Positions 20,376 to 31,226 of a DNA stretch of 64,000 bases are shown here, one piece after another. Both the position numbers and the translations under genes were made by a program. The notes under the pieces were generated by a model. It was not told where the DNA came from. It saw nothing but the letters and a program-made list of their open reading frames with translations, and did not search any database. The DNA is from Nocardia bhagyanarayanae (lineage in GTDB: Bacteria; Actinomycetota; Actinomycetes; Mycobacteriales; Mycobacteriaceae): assembly GCF_006716565.1 (NCBI RefSeq), contig NZ_VFPG01000001.1, forward strand, positions 4,340,001 through 4,404,000, in the 5' to 3' direction. Numbering within the stretch: the first letter of the stretch is position 1; every line of letters starts with the position of its first letter.

Positions 20376-21278
20376 ATGGACGCGTACTCGCGAACGGTGG
20401 TGTCGGTGGCCGAATCGGTCACGCCGCACGTGGCAAGCGTGCGGACGCGGCGGGGGACCGGTTCGGCGGTCGTGTTCACCGACGACGGATCTCTGCTGAC
20501 CAACGCGCACGTCATCGGCGCGGCGTCGCACGGGGAGGTGGTGTTCGCCGACGGCGTGGAGTCCCGGTTCGACATGGTCGGCGTCGACCCGCTCTCCGAT
20601 CTCGCGGTGCTGCGCGCCCGCGGCGGCGGCCCGGGCGCGGCGGTGCTCGGTGACGCGGACAAGCTCGTCGTCGGGCAGCTCGTGGTCGCGGTCGGTAGCC
20701 CGCTCGGTCTGGCGGGGTCGGTGACCGCGGGCGTGGTGAGCGCGCTCGGCCGCGCGGTGCCGGTCGCCTCGCGCCGCGCGGGACGGGTGATCGAGGACGT
20801 CATCCAGACCGACGCGGCGCTGAATCCCGGCAATTCCGGTGGCGCGCTGGCCGATTCGGCGGGACGGGTGGTGGGCATCAACACCGCCGTCGCGGGAATC
20901 GGTCTGGGACTTGCCATTCCGATCAACGCCACCACCCGCCGCATCATCGCAACCCTGCGCGCCGAGGGGCGCGTCCGCCGCGCCTACCTCGGGCTGGTCG
21001 GCGTCCCGGCGCCGCTGCCGTCCGACGTGGCAGAGCGGACCGGTCAGCGGGCGGGTGTGCGCATCGTGGAGGTGGTGCGCGGCGCACCCGCCGAGGCCGC
21101 CGGATTGCGCCGTGGCGATTTGGTGCTCAGCGTCGCGCGCGCCGAAGTCCGCGACGCCCAGGGCATCCAGCGTCAGTTGTTCGCAGACGCCATCGGCAGG
21201 CCAGTTCCGGTCACCGTGCTGCGCAACGGGGCGATGGTCGACGTGATCGCCCTGCCGAGCGAGCTGACCGTCGACTGA
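20376..21278 (+). CDS. HtrA/trypsin-like serine protease with PDZ domain
   Basis: The product has about 300 residues with the trypsin-like triad visible: His in LLTNAHVIGA, Asp in DPLSDLAVLR, and Ser in LNPGNSGGAL. A PDZ domain covers about residues 205-295 (GVRIVEVVRGAPAEAAGLRRGD). No signal peptide or membrane segment precedes the catalytic domain, unlike most HtrA proteins, so the form seen here would be cytoplasmic. The start is uncertain: ATG 20376, GTG 20364 and GTG 20355 are all in frame, and the open frame extends to 20196. The terminator overlaps its last codons. Confidence 0.82.
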   Translation: MDAYSRTVVSVAESVTPHVASVRTRRGTGSAVVFTDDGSLLTNAHVIGAASHGEVVFADGVESRFDMVGVDPLSDLAVLRARGGGPGAAVLGDADKLVVGQLVVAVGSPLGLAGSVTAGVVSALGRAVPVASRRAGRVIEDVIQTDAALNPGNSGGALADSAGRVVGINTAVAGIGLGLAIPINATTRRIIATLRAEGRVRRAYLGLVGVPAPLPSDVAERTGQRAGVRIVEVVRGAPAEAAGLRRGDLVLSVARAEVRDAQGIQRQLFADAIGRPVPVTVLRNGAMVDVIALPSELTVD

Positions 21279-21285
21279 CGGTCAG
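21264..21285. terminator. Hairpin shared by convergent genes
   Basis: A 9-bp perfect inverted repeat (CTGACCGTC / GACGGTCAG) with a 4-nt loop spans the last codons of the protease gene and the end of the DedA-like gene, which are only 3 bp apart. It is a plausible bidirectional terminator. Confidence 0.55.
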
Positions 21286-21974
21286 TCGCGCGCGACCAGG
21301 AGTTCGTCGGAACGCTCGATCTCGGCGTCCCGGGTCTCGGGCCGCCAGCGGGCGTCGACGACGAGCCCGAGCAGCCCGATGGCCAGACACACGCCCGAGA
21401 CCACCAGCATCGCGGGATGGGAGCCGCCGGTCAGCGCGTCGGCGAGGACCACGGTGGCGATGGTGCCCGGCGCGGAACCGACGAAGGTGGCGGCGAGATA
21501 CGGCCAGAAGCGAATAGAGGAAAGCCCGCAGCAGTAGTTGACCACCGAGAACGGCGCGAACGAGATCAGCCGCAGCGAACCGACGGCCAGCCAGCCGCGC
21601 CGCTCCAGCCGCTCGTCGATGGCGCGCACGGCGGGATGGGTGAGCCGCGACGCGACCTTGTTGCGATCCAGCGCGCGCACCAGAACGAGCGCCATCCCGG
21701 CGGCGACGACGGTGGCCGAGAGTGCGATCGCCGTGCCGAGCAATGATCCGAAAAGCACACCGCAGCTGACGGTCAGTACCGTGCGCGGCAGCGGCGCCAC
21801 TGCGAGAATCGAGTAGACCCCGAAGAACAGCAGTGGGAACCACGGGCCGACCGAGTCCGCCCACTGCTGGATCTGTGTCGGACCGGGTAGCGGGACGAGC
21901 AGCGCCGCGACGAACAGCGCACCCACACCGACGAGCAGGGCGAGGATACGCGGGTTACGGAGCAGCCTGGTCAC
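21282..21974 (-). CDS. TVP38/TMEM64 (DedA-like, SNARE-associated) membrane protein
   Basis: This 230-residue protein has five or six membrane segments. The family core runs from residue 55 to 180: APLPRTVLTVSCGVLFG, then RLISFAPFSVVNYCCGLSSI and a GSAPGTIATVVLAD stretch. DedA-superfamily proteins are implicated in lipid scrambling or recycling. The start is GTG at 21974. The position before mutA matches Rv1491c in M. tuberculosis, supporting orthology. Confidence 0.88.
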   Translation of the reverse strand: MTRLLRNPRILALLVGVGALFVAALLVPLPGPTQIQQWADSVGPWFPLLFFGVYSILAVAPLPRTVLTVSCGVLFGSLLGTAIALSATVVAAGMALVLVRALDRNKVASRLTHPAVRAIDERLERRGWLAVGSLRLISFAPFSVVNYCCGLSSIRFWPYLAATFVGSAPGTIATVVLADALTGGSHPAMLVVSGVCLAIGLLGLVVDARWRPETRDAEIERSDELLVARD

Positions 21975-22156
21975 CCGCGACAGGTTACCGGTTGGTAGTG
22001 GCGGCCAGGGTCAACCGACGCTGCCGCTGCCGCTAGCATCAATGGAAACGGGACGAATACTCGTTAACCGAAGTGCTCGCTGAGCTGGGCGAATGCGACG
22101 GTTCGGGCGCACACCTCGGGTGCGCCCCGTGGTCGAGTGGAAGAGGAACAGCAGCT

Positions 22157-24046
22157 ATGCCGATTGCTTCAGATCCGTCTCCGGGCGCCGGGCTCGCGGA
22201 GCGTCCGGAGGGCACGGATCCGGTTCCCCAGTACGGTGCGTGGCGCAAAGGCGTCGCGGGTGTGCTCGCCAAGGCGCGCAGGGTCGACATCGCCGAGTTG
22301 CCGGACGAGCCGGAGCAGCTGCTCGCGCAGACCACCTACGACGGGCTCACCGTCGCCCCGCTCTACACCCGGCGCGACGAGCGGCCGGAACTGCCGTTGC
22401 CCGGCGCCTTCCCCTTCGTGCGCGGCCGCGACGCCGCGCGCGACGTGCATCGCGGCTGGTACGTCAGCGCCTTCGTCGGTCCCGGCGACGGCGCGGCGGC
22501 CAAGCGCGAGATCCTGGCCGGACTGGAGAACGGCATCAGCGCGATCTGGCTCGGCGTCGGCGAGCGCGGCGTTCCCCTGGCCGAGCTGCCCGCGGCGCTG
22601 GACGGCCTGCTCTTCGAGCTGGCGCCGCTGACCCTCGACGCAGGCGCGCAGGTGTCCTCCGCCGCCGCAACGCTTTTCGAGGTGCTCGACTCCTATGCGG
22701 CGCCGGAGCGCGCAGATATCCAGCTCTCCCTCGGCGCGGCGCCGCTCACCAGCCGTTTCGCGGGCGTCGCCGACGCGGAGCTGTCGGAGACCGTCGCGCT
22801 GGCCGCACAGTCGATCGCCCGTGCGGAGACGGTGCGCGCGATCACCGTGGACGGCACCGTCTTCCACGACGCGGGCGCCTCGGACGCGCAGGAGCTCGGC
22901 GCCGCGGTGGCCGCGGGCCTGGAGTACCTGCGCGCGCTCACCGAGGGCCAGGACATCGCGGACGCGCTCGGCCAGCTGGAATTCCGATTCGCCGCCACCG
23001 ACGACCAGTTCGCGACGATCGCGAAATTCCGTGCCGCGCGCAAGCTCTGGGCCCGCGTCGCGCACGCCTGCGGCGCCCCGGACTTCGGCGGCGCACCGCA
23101 GCACGCGGTCACGTCCGCGGCCATGATGAGCCAGCGCGACCCCTGGGTGAACATGCTGCGCACCACGCTCGCGGCCTTCGGCGCGGGCGTCGGCGGCGCG
23201 GACACCGTCACGGTGCTGCCGTTCGACTCGGCGCTGCCCGCCGGTGAGCTGGGCGTGTCCAAGTCGTTCGCGGATCGCATGGCCCGCAACACCCAACTGC
23301 TGCTGCTGGAGGAGTCGCACCTCGGTCACGTCCAGGATCCGGGCGCCGGCTCCTGGTATGTCGAGGACCTGACCGCCGAATTGGCCGCCAAGGCTTGGGC
23401 TTTCATGCAGGAGCTGGAGGCCGCGGGCGGTTACGTCGCCGCGCTGGAGTCGGGTCTGCTCGCCGAGCGCATCGCCGCCACCAAGGCCGCCCGCGATTCC
23501 GATGTCGCGCACCGCAAGACCGCCGTGACGGGTGTCAACGAATTCCCGAACCTGGCCGAGCGGCCGCTCTCCGACGCCGCCCGCACGCCGAGCCGGGTCG
23601 CCCGCTACGGCGCGGCCTTCGAAGCGCTGCGCGACCGCTCCGATGTGTATCTGGCGGCCAACGGGGCCCGGCCGAAGGCGCTGCTCGTGCCGCTCGGCAC
23701 AGTGGCCGAGCACAATGTGCGGGTCACCTTCATCGCGAACCTGCTGGCCTCCGGCGGTATCGAATCGATCAACCCCGGCCCCCTGGACGTGGCCGGAATA
23801 GCTTCCGCCGCACAAGAAGCCGACGCCCGGATCGCGGTCCTCTGCGGTTCGGACGCGCGCTACGGCGCGGAGGCAGGCGCGGCGGTCGAGGCGCTGCGCG
23901 CGGCGGGTGTGGAAACGGTGCTGCTCGCGGGCGCGGCGAAGGCCGTCGCCGAGCTGAGCGGCACGCAGCGCCCGGACGGATTCCTCGCCGCGAAGATCGA
24001 CGCGGTGGCGGCGCTGTCCGGCCTGCTGGAGAAGGTGGGAGCCTGA
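22157..24046 (+). CDS. mutA: Methylmalonyl-CoA mutase small subunit
   Basis: The 629-residue product is the non-catalytic subunit that pairs with MutB to interconvert methylmalonyl-CoA and succinyl-CoA, linking propionate and odd-chain or methyl-branched lipid metabolism to the TCA cycle. The mutase barrel is seen from [15 protein letters not shown] through [30 protein letters not shown]. The C-terminal cobalamin-like domain lacks the DxHxxG ligand, as expected for the small subunit. The ATG at 22157 has AGAGGA about 9 nt upstream. The stop overlaps the mutB start (TGATG). Confidence 0.95.
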   Translation: MPIASDPSPGAGLAERPEGTDPVPQYGAWRKGVAGVLAKARRVDIAELPDEPEQLLAQTTYDGLTVAPLYTRRDERPELPLPGAFPFVRGRDAARDVHRGWYVSAFVGPGDGAAAKREILAGLENGISAIWLGVGERGVPLAELPAALDGLLFELAPLTLDAGAQVSSAAATLFEVLDSYAAPERADIQLSLGAAPLTSRFAGVADAELSETVALAAQSIARAETVRAITVDGTVFHDAGASDAQELGAAVAAGLEYLRALTEGQDIADALGQLEFRFAATDDQFATIAKFRAARKLWARVAHACGAPDFGGAPQHAVTSAAMMSQRDPWVNMLRTTLAAFGAGVGGADTVTVLPFDSALPAGELGVSKSFADRMARNTQLLLLEESHLGHVQDPGAGSWYVEDLTAELAAKAWAFMQELEAAGGYVAALESGLLAERIAATKAARDSDVAHRKTAVTGVNEFPNLAERPLSDAARTPSRVARYGAAFEALRDRSDVYLAANGARPKALLVPLGTVAEHNVRVTFIANLLASGGIESINPGPLDVAGIASAAQEADARIAVLCGSDARYGAEAGAAVEALRAAGVETVLLAGAAKAVAELSGTQRPDGFLAAKIDAVAALSGLLEKVGA

Positions 24047-26322
24047 TGACTACGCGTGAGATCAAGCACGTGATCGGCAATTTCGCCGAGGTGCCGCTCG
24101 ACGAGCACGCGCCCGAACCTGCCGCGGTCGACGCCGCCCAGGTCGAGGCGTACGTGGCGGGCGCGGCGGCGGCCAACAACCACACGCCCGAGCAACTGGT
24201 GTGGTCGACCCCGGAGGGCATCGACGTGCCGCCGGTGTTCACCAAGGCCGATCGGGACGCCGTCGCCGCGGCGGGTTATCCGCTCGACAGCGTGCCGGGC
24301 GTCGCGCCGTTCGTGCGCGGCCCGTACCCGACCATGTACGTCAACCAGCCGTGGACCATCCGTCAGTACGCGGGCTTCTCCACCGCCGCCGACTCGAACG
24401 CCTTCTACCGCCGCAACCTGCAGGCGGGCCAGAAGGGTCTGTCGGTCGCGTTCGACCTCGCGACGCACCGCGGCTACGACTCCGATCACCCGCGCGTGCA
24501 GGGCGATGTCGGCATGGCGGGCGTCGCCATCGATTCCATCCTGGACATGCGCCAGCTCTTCGACCACATTCCCCTCGATCAGGTGAGTGTGTCGATGACG
24601 ATGAACGGCGCGGTACTGCCGATCCTGGCGCTCTACGTCGTCGCGGCGGAGGAGCAGGGCGTCGCGCCCGAGCAGCTGGCCGGAACCATTCAGAACGACA
24701 TTCTGAAGGAGTTCATGGTCCGCAACACCTACATCTATCCGCCCAAGCCCTCGATGCGGATCATCTCCGACATCTTCGCCTACACCAGCGCGAAGATGCC
24801 GAAGTTCAACTCGATCTCCATCTCCGGCTACCACATCCAGGAGGCCGGAGCCACGGCCGATCTGGAGCTCGCCTACACCCTCGCCGATGGCGTGGAGTAC
24901 ATCCGGGCGGGCATCGACGCGGGCATGGAGGTCGACAAGTTCGCGCCGCGGCTGTCGTTCTTCTGGGCCATCGGCATGAACTTCTTCATGGAGGTCGCGA
25001 AACTCCGTGCGGGTCGCCTGCTCTGGAGCGAGCTGGTCGCGAAGTTCGAGCCGAAGAGCGCGAAATCGCTGTCGCTGCGCACTCATTCGCAGACCTCGGG
25101 CTGGTCGCTGACCGCGCAGGACGCCTACAACAACGTGGCGCGCACCTGCATCGAGGCGATGGCCGCGACCCAGGGCCACACCCAGTCGCTGCACACCAAC
25201 GCCCTCGACGAGGCGCTGGCGCTGCCGACGGACTTCTCCGCCCGCATCGCCCGCAACACCCAGCTGCTGATCCAGCAGGAGTCCAACACCACCCGGCCGA
25301 TCGACCCGTGGGGCGGCTCGTACTACGTCGAGTGGCTGACCCACCAGCTGGCCAACCGCGCCCGCGCGCACATCGCCGAGGTGGAGACGCACGGCGGTAT
25401 GGCGCAGGCGATTTCGGAGGGCATCCCGAAGCTGCGCATCGAAGAGGCAGCCGCCCGCACCCAGGCGCGCATCGACACCGGCCAGCAGCCGGTGATCGGC
25501 GTCAACAAGTACCAGGTGGAGGAGGACCACGAGGTCGAGGTCCTCAAGGTCGAGAACTCGCGGGTGCGCGCCGAGCAGATCGAGAAGCTGCGGCAGCTGC
25601 GCGCCGACCGCGACCCCGCGGCCGTCGAGCGGGCGCTGAACGAATTGACCCGTGCCGCAGCGTCTTCCGAGGGCGGCATGGAGAACAACTTGCTCGCGCT
25701 GGCCATCGACGCGGCGCGCGCCAAGGCCACCGTCGGCGAGATCTCCGACGCGCTGGAGAAGGTGTACGGCCGGCACCAGGCCGAGATCCGCACGCTCTCC
25801 GGCGTTTACCGCGACGAGGCAGGGAAGGTCACCAACATCACCACGGCTAGCGAACTCGTCGAGGAATTCGCCGAGGCCGAAGGCCGTCGGCCGCGCATCC
25901 TCGTCGCGAAGATGGGTCAGGACGGGCACGACCGAGGTCAGAAGGTGATCGCCACCGCCTTCGCCGACCTCGGTTTCGACGTCGACGTGGGCCCGCTGTT
26001 CCAGACCCCGGAAGAGGTGGCGCAGCAGGCGGCCGACAACGACGTGCACGTCGTCGGTGTGTCCTCGCTGGCGGCAGGCCACCTCACGCTGGTGCCCGCC
26101 CTGCGGCAGGCGCTGGCAGATGTCGGGCGACCCGACATCATGGTCATCGTCGGCGGTGTCATCCCGCCCGGTGACTTCGACGAGCTTTACCAGGCGGGCG
26201 CCGCCGCGATCTTCCCGCCCGGCACCGTCATCGCCGACGCGGCGATCGATCTGCTGAAGAAGCTCGCCGCCGAGCTCGGTCACGAAATCGGCACCGGCGC
26301 CGCGGAGTCCGCCGCGGAATGA
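24046..26322 (+). CDS. mutB: Methylmalonyl-CoA mutase large (catalytic) subunit
   Basis: The 758-residue catalytic subunit carries adenosylcobalamin. The substrate barrel contains [20 protein letters not shown] and the [16 protein letters not shown] region. The B12 domain begins near residue 610 with the signature DGHDRG, in which His628 is the lower cobalt ligand. The full-length and intact motifs indicate an active enzyme. It overlaps mutA by 1 nt and meaB by 4 nt, so the three are a tightly coupled operon. Confidence 0.97.
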   Translation: MTTREIKHVIGNFAEVPLDEHAPEPAAVDAAQVEAYVAGAAAANNHTPEQLVWSTPEGIDVPPVFTKADRDAVAAAGYPLDSVPGVAPFVRGPYPTMYVNQPWTIRQYAGFSTAADSNAFYRRNLQAGQKGLSVAFDLATHRGYDSDHPRVQGDVGMAGVAIDSILDMRQLFDHIPLDQVSVSMTMNGAVLPILALYVVAAEEQGVAPEQLAGTIQNDILKEFMVRNTYIYPPKPSMRIISDIFAYTSAKMPKFNSISISGYHIQEAGATADLELAYTLADGVEYIRAGIDAGMEVDKFAPRLSFFWAIGMNFFMEVAKLRAGRLLWSELVAKFEPKSAKSLSLRTHSQTSGWSLTAQDAYNNVARTCIEAMAATQGHTQSLHTNALDEALALPTDFSARIARNTQLLIQQESNTTRPIDPWGGSYYVEWLTHQLANRARAHIAEVETHGGMAQAISEGIPKLRIEEAAARTQARIDTGQQPVIGVNKYQVEEDHEVEVLKVENSRVRAEQIEKLRQLRADRDPAAVERALNELTRAAASSEGGMENNLLALAIDAARAKATVGEISDALEKVYGRHQAEIRTLSGVYRDEAGKVTNITTASELVEEFAEAEGRRPRILVAKMGQDGHDRGQKVIATAFADLGFDVDVGPLFQTPEEVAQQAADNDVHVVGVSSLAAGHLTLVPALRQALADVGRPDIMVIVGGVIPPGDFDELYQAGAAAIFPPGTVIADAAIDLLKKLAAELGHEIGTGAAESAAE

Positions 26323-27368
26323 ACGAAGCAGGTTCGGCTTCTCCGCGTGGGGGAGCCGCGCGCCGCACCATCGATGTCGACGCACTCGCCACGGCGGTCC
26401 GCAACAACGAGCGGGCCGCCCTGGCGCGGGCCATCACCCTGGTCGAGTCGACAAGGGCCGACCACCGGGCGCTGGCTCAGCAGCTGTTGCTGAAGCTGAC
26501 ACCGGAGACACACGGCTCCGCGAGTGCGGTGCTGTCGAATCGAGTAGGCATCACCGGCGTTCCCGGCGTCGGCAAGTCGACGTTCATCGACGCGCTCGGC
26601 ATGTACCTGATCGGCAAGGGGCATCGGGTCGCGGTGCTCGCCGTCGACCCGTCCTCGACCCGCACCGGCGGTTCCATCCTCGGCGACAAGACGCGGATGG
26701 CGCGGCTCTCGGTGGAGCGCGACGCCTATATCCGGCCCTCGCCCACGGCGGGCACACTCGGCGGCGTCGCCAAGGCGACCCGCGAGACCATCGTGCTGCT
26801 GGAAGCGGCGGGCTACGACGTGATCCTGGTGGAGACCGTCGGCGTCGGCCAGTCCGAGGTGACGGTCGCCAACATGGTCGACGTGTTCTGCTTCCTGACG
26901 CTGGCCCGCACCGGAGATCAGTTGCAGGGCATCAAGAAAGGCGTGCTCGAGCTCGCCGACCTCGTCGCGGTGAACAAGGCCGACGGCAAGCACGAGGTAG
27001 AGGCCAAGGCGGCAGCGCGCGAGCTGGCCGGGGCGCTGCGCCTCATCCACCCGCACGACGCGCTGTGGCGGCCTCCGGTGCTCACCATGAGCGGACTGGA
27101 AGGCATCGGCCTGGACAAGTTCTGGGACACCGTGCTGAAGCACCGGCGGGTGCTCACCGACGCGGGCGAGTTCGACGAGAAGCGCCGCCGCCAGCAGGTC
27201 GACTGGACCTGGACCATGGTCCACGACCAGCTGCTGCGCAGGTTGGCCGACAACCCGAACGTGAAAGCCATTCGCGCCCAAGTGGAAAAGCAGGTGCGCG
27301 AGGGAACTCTCACCGCGGCGTTGGCCGCCGAAGAGATCCTCGACGCCTTCGACACCGCGGGGGACTAG
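26319..27368 (+). CDS. meaB: MeaB-type G protein chaperone of methylmalonyl-CoA mutase
   Basis: This 349-residue GTPase of the SIMIBI class (formerly ArgK/LAO) gates cofactor loading and protects methylmalonyl-CoA mutase. Walker [10 protein letters not shown] lies near residues 79-87, Walker B is in [12 protein letters not shown], and the base-specificity NKAD near 218. A C-terminal dimerisation helix pair follows. It starts inside the mutB stop (ATGA overlap). M. tuberculosis has mazEF-type genes between mutB and this orthologue (Rv1496); here nothing intervenes. Confidence 0.94.
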   Translation: MNEAGSASPRGGAARRTIDVDALATAVRNNERAALARAITLVESTRADHRALAQQLLLKLTPETHGSASAVLSNRVGITGVPGVGKSTFIDALGMYLIGKGHRVAVLAVDPSSTRTGGSILGDKTRMARLSVERDAYIRPSPTAGTLGGVAKATRETIVLLEAAGYDVILVETVGVGQSEVTVANMVDVFCFLTLARTGDQLQGIKKGVLELADLVAVNKADGKHEVEAKAAARELAGALRLIHPHDALWRPPVLTMSGLEGIGLDKFWDTVLKHRRVLTDAGEFDEKRRRQQVDWTWTMVHDQLLRRLADNPNVKAIRAQVEKQVREGTLTAALAAEEILDAFDTAGD

Positions 27369-27408
27369 TTCTGGTCCGCTGCGGTGAGCCGTTCGGCTGC
27401 GTGGTAGT

Positions 27409-28056
27409 TCAGGATTGCGGCCGCAGTCGTCGACCTTCGGGGGTGAAGGAGAAGGTGGCGGGAAACGAGCCTGTGCCGCAACGGATTGCCACGAGGATTG
27501 GCTCCGGATACTTGGGCGGCCAGCGTTGCTCCGCGCCCTCGTCGACGCCGTTCCAGAGATGGAAGACCACCATCGGGTCGGCGGGGTCGGCGGTCGCGTA
27601 GGCGAGCGTCTTGCCGTACAAGCGATTCGAGCTACCGAACAGAACGCTCGGCTCACCGAAGGTGGCGCTCACCTCGCTGTAGGTGCGGTCCTGGGCGGTG
27701 AACGAAGCTACGGCTCCGCGCATCTCGACGTACTCATCGGATGTCAACGTCCGATCCAAACGAAGCCACCCTCTGTTCCGTGCGGCCTCCGCGTACATCG
27801 ATGCCAGCGCGTCCGCGAGGTCGTCGCCTGGAAGGTGGCGTTGCAGAGCGCCTTTCGCGCCCGTGGGTGTGAAGGCGTTGCGCTCGCGCCAGGACTGCCA
27901 CAGGTCCGCCTGTCCGCGATCCTCGTCCTCGAGGAAGAACAGGTGATCGAAGGTCGTCCAGAGCGCGGGCTCACCGCCGTACATCTGGACCCGCCGCAGC
28001 ATCATGTTGACCTGGTCGATGAGATAGGCGTGCATCCGATCGCCCGAGCGAACCAT
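27409..28056 (-). CDS. Hypothetical protein
   Basis: The product has 215 residues and no recognised family, membrane segment or signal peptide. It begins MVRSGDRMHAYLIDQVNMM and contains a His/Phe/Leu-rich acidic patch (FDHLFFLEDEDRGQADLW). A beta-rich C-terminal half carries VVFHLWNGVD and ILVAIRCGTGSFPATFSFTPEG. The ATG at 28056 follows AGGAG by 10 nt; the frame is open further upstream, but that part is Arg/Pro-rich and not coding-like. It converges on meaB with 40 bp between the stops. Confidence 0.65.
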   Translation of the reverse strand: MVRSGDRMHAYLIDQVNMMLRRVQMYGGEPALWTTFDHLFFLEDEDRGQADLWQSWRERNAFTPTGAKGALQRHLPGDDLADALASMYAEAARNRGWLRLDRTLTSDEYVEMRGAVASFTAQDRTYSEVSATFGEPSVLFGSSNRLYGKTLAYATADPADPMVVFHLWNGVDEGAEQRWPPKYPEPILVAIRCGTGSFPATFSFTPEGRRLRPQS

Positions 28057-28413
28057 CGATCCTGTACTCCTCATCCGCGCCATACGGCGAACGCCTGCGA
28101 AATCGCAGACGTGTAACCGAAGCATGCGCGGGATGCCGGCAACAAGTCCGGGTTTCGGCGGCGTCCAGCGGGGCCGACCACGGCACCGACGACGCGGCGG
28201 GTATCGCCGCGCGCCGGGCCGCACTCGAGCTGTCGGGGGCTCCTCGCCGCCGCCGAGGCTGCCCCGTGCCCGCGATGGATCTCGCGTTCGGCGCGGTTGT
28301 CGCCCGGCTGGGAAGGGCGCGGACGCGCTGAGGCGAAATCCGTTGGCGTCAGGCGTACCTCCGCCTTTCGCTCCGGCCATGCGCGGGCTGACGACGGGTT
28401 TCGTCTGACTGCG
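28057..28413. other. Gene-free stretch
   Basis: This 357-bp stretch separates two leftward genes. Open frames in it are Arg/Pro/Gly-rich in all phases and have no good ribosome-binding site. It probably holds the promoter of the hypothetical gene ending at 27409. No clear operator or terminator was seen. Confidence 0.35.
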
Positions 28414-29355
28414 CTAACCGACCCGCGCCGCTTCGCGGGCGAGGATCCGCTCGCGTTGTTCTTCGAACCGGACGACGTCGCGGGCAAGTTTGTCGAGGTA
28501 CTCGCCGAGTTCTTCGCGGCTGCGTTCGCCGCGTGCGGTGAAGTCGTTGCGCTTGAAGATCTTCCAGATGCGCAGGACCGGCATCACGACCTCGTCCAGG
28601 TGCTGGCGCAGGTCGTATATCCCGTGCTTGACCATCAACACACCGTTGCGTCGCCAGTTCGGCATGCCGGTGCCCGGCATGACGAAGTTCTTCACGACCA
28701 TGGTCACCGATTCCATCGCCTGGTCGGGGTCGATGTCGAACGCGGCACCGGCGACGTTGCGATAGAACATCATGTGCAAGTTCTCGTCGGCCGCGATGCG
28801 CTGCAACATCCGGTCGGCGACGGGGTCGTCGCAGACTTGTCCGGTGGTGCGATGGCTGACCCGAGTGGCCAACTCCTGCAACGTCACGTAAGCGATCTGA
28901 TCGCACACACCGCCGAAGCCCGGCGGCGTGTGCACGCCGCGGGTCAGATGCACCATCCGGTCGTTCTCCAACGCGACGGGATCGACAGCGCGGGTGCAGA
29001 CGAGGTAGTCGCGCATGGCGATGGCGTGCCGGTTCTCCTCGGCGGTCCAGCGGCCGATCCAGGTGCCCCACGCCCCGTCGCGCGCGAAGTTCTCGGAGAT
29101 CACGCGGTGGTAGGAGGGCAGATTGTCTTCGGTGAGCAGATTCGTGATCATCGCGACCTTGGCGACCTCCGAGAGCCGTGACTGCCCGGGATCCCAATCC
29201 TCGCCGCCCATGGCCGCGAAGTTGCGGCCCTCGTCCCACGGAACGTAGTCGTGCGGACACCATTCCTTGGCCGTCGCCAGATGCCGGTCGATATTGGCCG
29301 CGACGACCGGTTCCAGTTCCATCAGAAGTTCGAGTTGCGTCAAGTTCCTTGCCAT
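28414..29355 (-). CDS. Acyl-ACP desaturase homologue (DesA-type, diiron)
   Basis: The 313-residue protein belongs to the soluble stearoyl-ACP desaturase family, as do mycobacterial DesA1 and DesA2. Diiron ligands are visible: TEDNLPSYH, the first EENRH in WTAEENRHAIAMRDYL, and DENLH in AADENLHMMFYR. The family introduces double bonds into ACP-bound fatty acids, which in this lineage feeds mycolic-acid or unsaturated fatty-acid synthesis. The ATG at 29355 follows AAAGG by 7 nt. It is monocistronic, so no partner reductase is suggested by context. Regiochemistry cannot be read from sequence. Confidence 0.9.
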   Translation of the reverse strand: MARNLTQLELLMELEPVVAANIDRHLATAKEWCPHDYVPWDEGRNFAAMGGEDWDPGQSRLSEVAKVAMITNLLTEDNLPSYHRVISENFARDGAWGTWIGRWTAEENRHAIAMRDYLVCTRAVDPVALENDRMVHLTRGVHTPPGFGGVCDQIAYVTLQELATRVSHRTTGQVCDDPVADRMLQRIAADENLHMMFYRNVAGAAFDIDPDQAMESVTMVVKNFVMPGTGMPNWRRNGVLMVKHGIYDLRQHLDEVVMPVLRIWKIFKRNDFTARGERSREELGEYLDKLARDVVRFEEQRERILAREAARVG

Positions 29356-29650
29356 GCAGCGCCTTTCGATTCGGTGGAGAAAAACCACGGAACGTACCGC
29401 TGTTCACGCATCACTGACTGTGCGGGCCTCGCCGCGCACCCACACCCTAGACCAGTTCCCCGTCACGGCCGCGACGTTGGTCGCCAGGGGGTGGCGACCT
29501 GGCATTTTGCCGCGGGTACCGGGTGTCTTTCCTGCGGTATGTCCGCCGGACCGTTTGTGCTGTAACTTACTGGCCGGGAACAGCGTTCACCGCGACAGCG
29601 GTCGACAGTGCTCTCCGAGTGATTCACCTCGAGCAGTGGGAGTATTTGCC

Positions 29651-30421
29651 GTGGCAGGTCGGCATCGACGGGTACAGAACTCCGGCGCGCGCAACGCCGT
29701 CCGACCGATGGTCGGCGCGGTGCCGATCGCTCTAGCCGTGGTCTGCGCGGGAACGGCGACCGCGGACCCGACCGGCACGCCGGCCTCGCCGGGAATCACC
29801 CAATCCGAGCAGCCGGTGCAGCCCGCGGTCGCGCCGGGGACGCCCATTCAGCCCGGTGTCACCACCGAACCGGTCCAGCCGGTCGTGCCGCCCGCGCCGG
29901 AGCAGCCGTCTCCCGCGCCGGAGGTCGATCCCGGACTCGATTACGCCGACCCGGTCGAGGAGCCCGCGCCTGTCCCGCAGAGCGCGCCGGTGGAGCCGGA
30001 AGCGCCGCAGGAACCGGCCGCGCCCGCGGTCGCGCCGCAGCCCACGCTCCGTGTCGGCTCGTTCAGCGCACCGGTTCCGCACGAGGTGCCCGCCGACGTG
30101 CTCGCCGGAGTGAACCACGGTGTCGCGCAGTTCGAGGCCCAGGTGGCGGCGGCGTCGCAGGGCTTCGGCGTCGATGCGCGTCGAGCGGGCAACATCGCCG
30201 GGGGCGCGCTGGTCGGCGCGGCGATCGCGGGCGTCCCGGCGGCGGTGGTCGGCGGGGTCGGCGGCGGGCTGATCGGCGCCGGTGTCGGCTTCGCGGCATG
30301 CGGCGTGGGGACGGCCGCGGGCGGCGCGGTCGGTGCCGCGGTCGGCGCGGCCGCCCTCGGCATCCCCGCCGCCGCGGTCGGCGGGCTCATCGGTGGCGCG
30401 GTGGGTTCGCAACTCGCCTAG
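29651..30421 (+). CDS. Secreted Pro-rich protein with glycine-zipper C-terminus
   Basis: The 256-residue product has a signal peptide (RHRR, hydrophobic VGAVPIALAVVCAGTA, predicted cleavage before DPTG). Next comes a Pro/Val/Glu-rich linker of about 90 residues, then a small helical part (LAGVNHGVAQFEAQVAAASQ). The C-terminal 75 residues are Ala/Gly/Val with GxxxG patterns (GGVGGGLIGAGVGF) that could insert into or pack at the envelope. The GTG at 29651 has GGGAG 8 nt upstream. No family was recognised; similar proteins are common in Nocardia. Confidence 0.75.
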   Translation: MAGRHRRVQNSGARNAVRPMVGAVPIALAVVCAGTATADPTGTPASPGITQSEQPVQPAVAPGTPIQPGVTTEPVQPVVPPAPEQPSPAPEVDPGLDYADPVEEPAPVPQSAPVEPEAPQEPAAPAVAPQPTLRVGSFSAPVPHEVPADVLAGVNHGVAQFEAQVAAASQGFGVDARRAGNIAGGALVGAAIAGVPAAVVGGVGGGLIGAGVGFAACGVGTAAGGAVGAAVGAAALGIPAAAVGGLIGGAVGSQLA

Positions 30422-30491
30422 ATCGCCGCGGTGTCGCATTCGCGGCAAGAGCGACTGGTGAGCCGGCGAGCGCGAGTCCCGCCGCCCGCGT

Positions 30492-31037
30492 TCACGTCAA
30501 TCGATAGTCGCCCGACGCGAGGACATTCCGGACTTTCTCGGCCGTCTGCTGCGCGTCGAGATGCGCGGTGTCGATCGCGTGGTGCTCGAGGTCGCCGAGT
30601 CGCGCGAACGCGGTGTGCAGGCCGGTGATCGCCTCGACGTCCTTCAGGTCGTCGCCGACGCGCTGCTTCGCCCGCGACAGCGTGGTGTCCAGATCGGGGC
30701 GCAGGACGACGTAGGACATCGTCAGGCCGTCGCGCTCCGACGCCGCGCGGAACGGCGGCAGGAACCACGGTCCGACGATGCCGTCGACCACGACGTCGTA
30801 TCCGCCGCGCGCGAACGTCGCGACGGTCCCGACGATCGCCTCGACGACGACCTCGTTCTGCCGCTGTGCCTCGGGCAGGAACGGCAGCACGAAGCCGGTG
30901 CGGATCGAGCGATAGAACAGGTCGGTCGTCAGGTGGACCGTCGGAACGTCGGCGTCGGAGGCGAGCAGTCCGGCGACAGTCGTCTTTCCCGCGGCGGGCG
31001 GGCCGGTCAGGATGATCACTTCACCGTTCACGGTCAC
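30492..31037 (-). CDS. Small P-loop kinase / AAA_33-type ATPase
   Basis: The product has 181 residues with a Walker A GPPAAGKTT directly after a start strand (EVIILT). An Asp-rich switch-like segment (VDGIVGPWFLPPF) and a lid region with Arg residues follow (SRAKQRVGDDLKDVE). The fold fits zeta-toxin/chloramphenicol-phosphotransferase-like or adenylate-kinase-like enzymes. The substrate is unknown and no antitoxin gene adjoins it. GTG starts at 31037 and 31031 are both possible. It is divergent from msrA. Confidence 0.75.
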   Translation of the reverse strand: MTVNGEVIILTGPPAAGKTTVAGLLASDADVPTVHLTTDLFYRSIRTGFVLPFLPEAQRQNEVVVEAIVGTVATFARGGYDVVVDGIVGPWFLPPFRAASERDGLTMSYVVLRPDLDTTLSRAKQRVGDDLKDVEAITGLHTAFARLGDLEHHAIDTAHLDAQQTAEKVRNVLASGDYRLT

Positions 31038-31226
31038 GCAAGTTAGTCGGGGGATTTCGGGAGAACCAGTCTTTTGTTTTCGTCCGGCTTCGGCCGGCCG
31101 TTCGTCGCCGGCGCTCTCGGGCGGCGGGCGTGCTGTCGGCGAGATGGAACTTTCCCGCACGGGTATGGGTTGTATACGTGGGGCCGGTGATGGCTTCCGG
31201 GAAGTATGAGCTGCGAAGGAGGACGC

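Noticed and set aside
20212..20499. 95-codon frame starting FYELDPDF-like at 20212
   Set aside because: The first 20 codons look coding, but the frame then becomes an Arg/Trp/Ser-rich shadow of the protease gene. I could not support a separate gene, so I noted it only as a start-site ambiguity.
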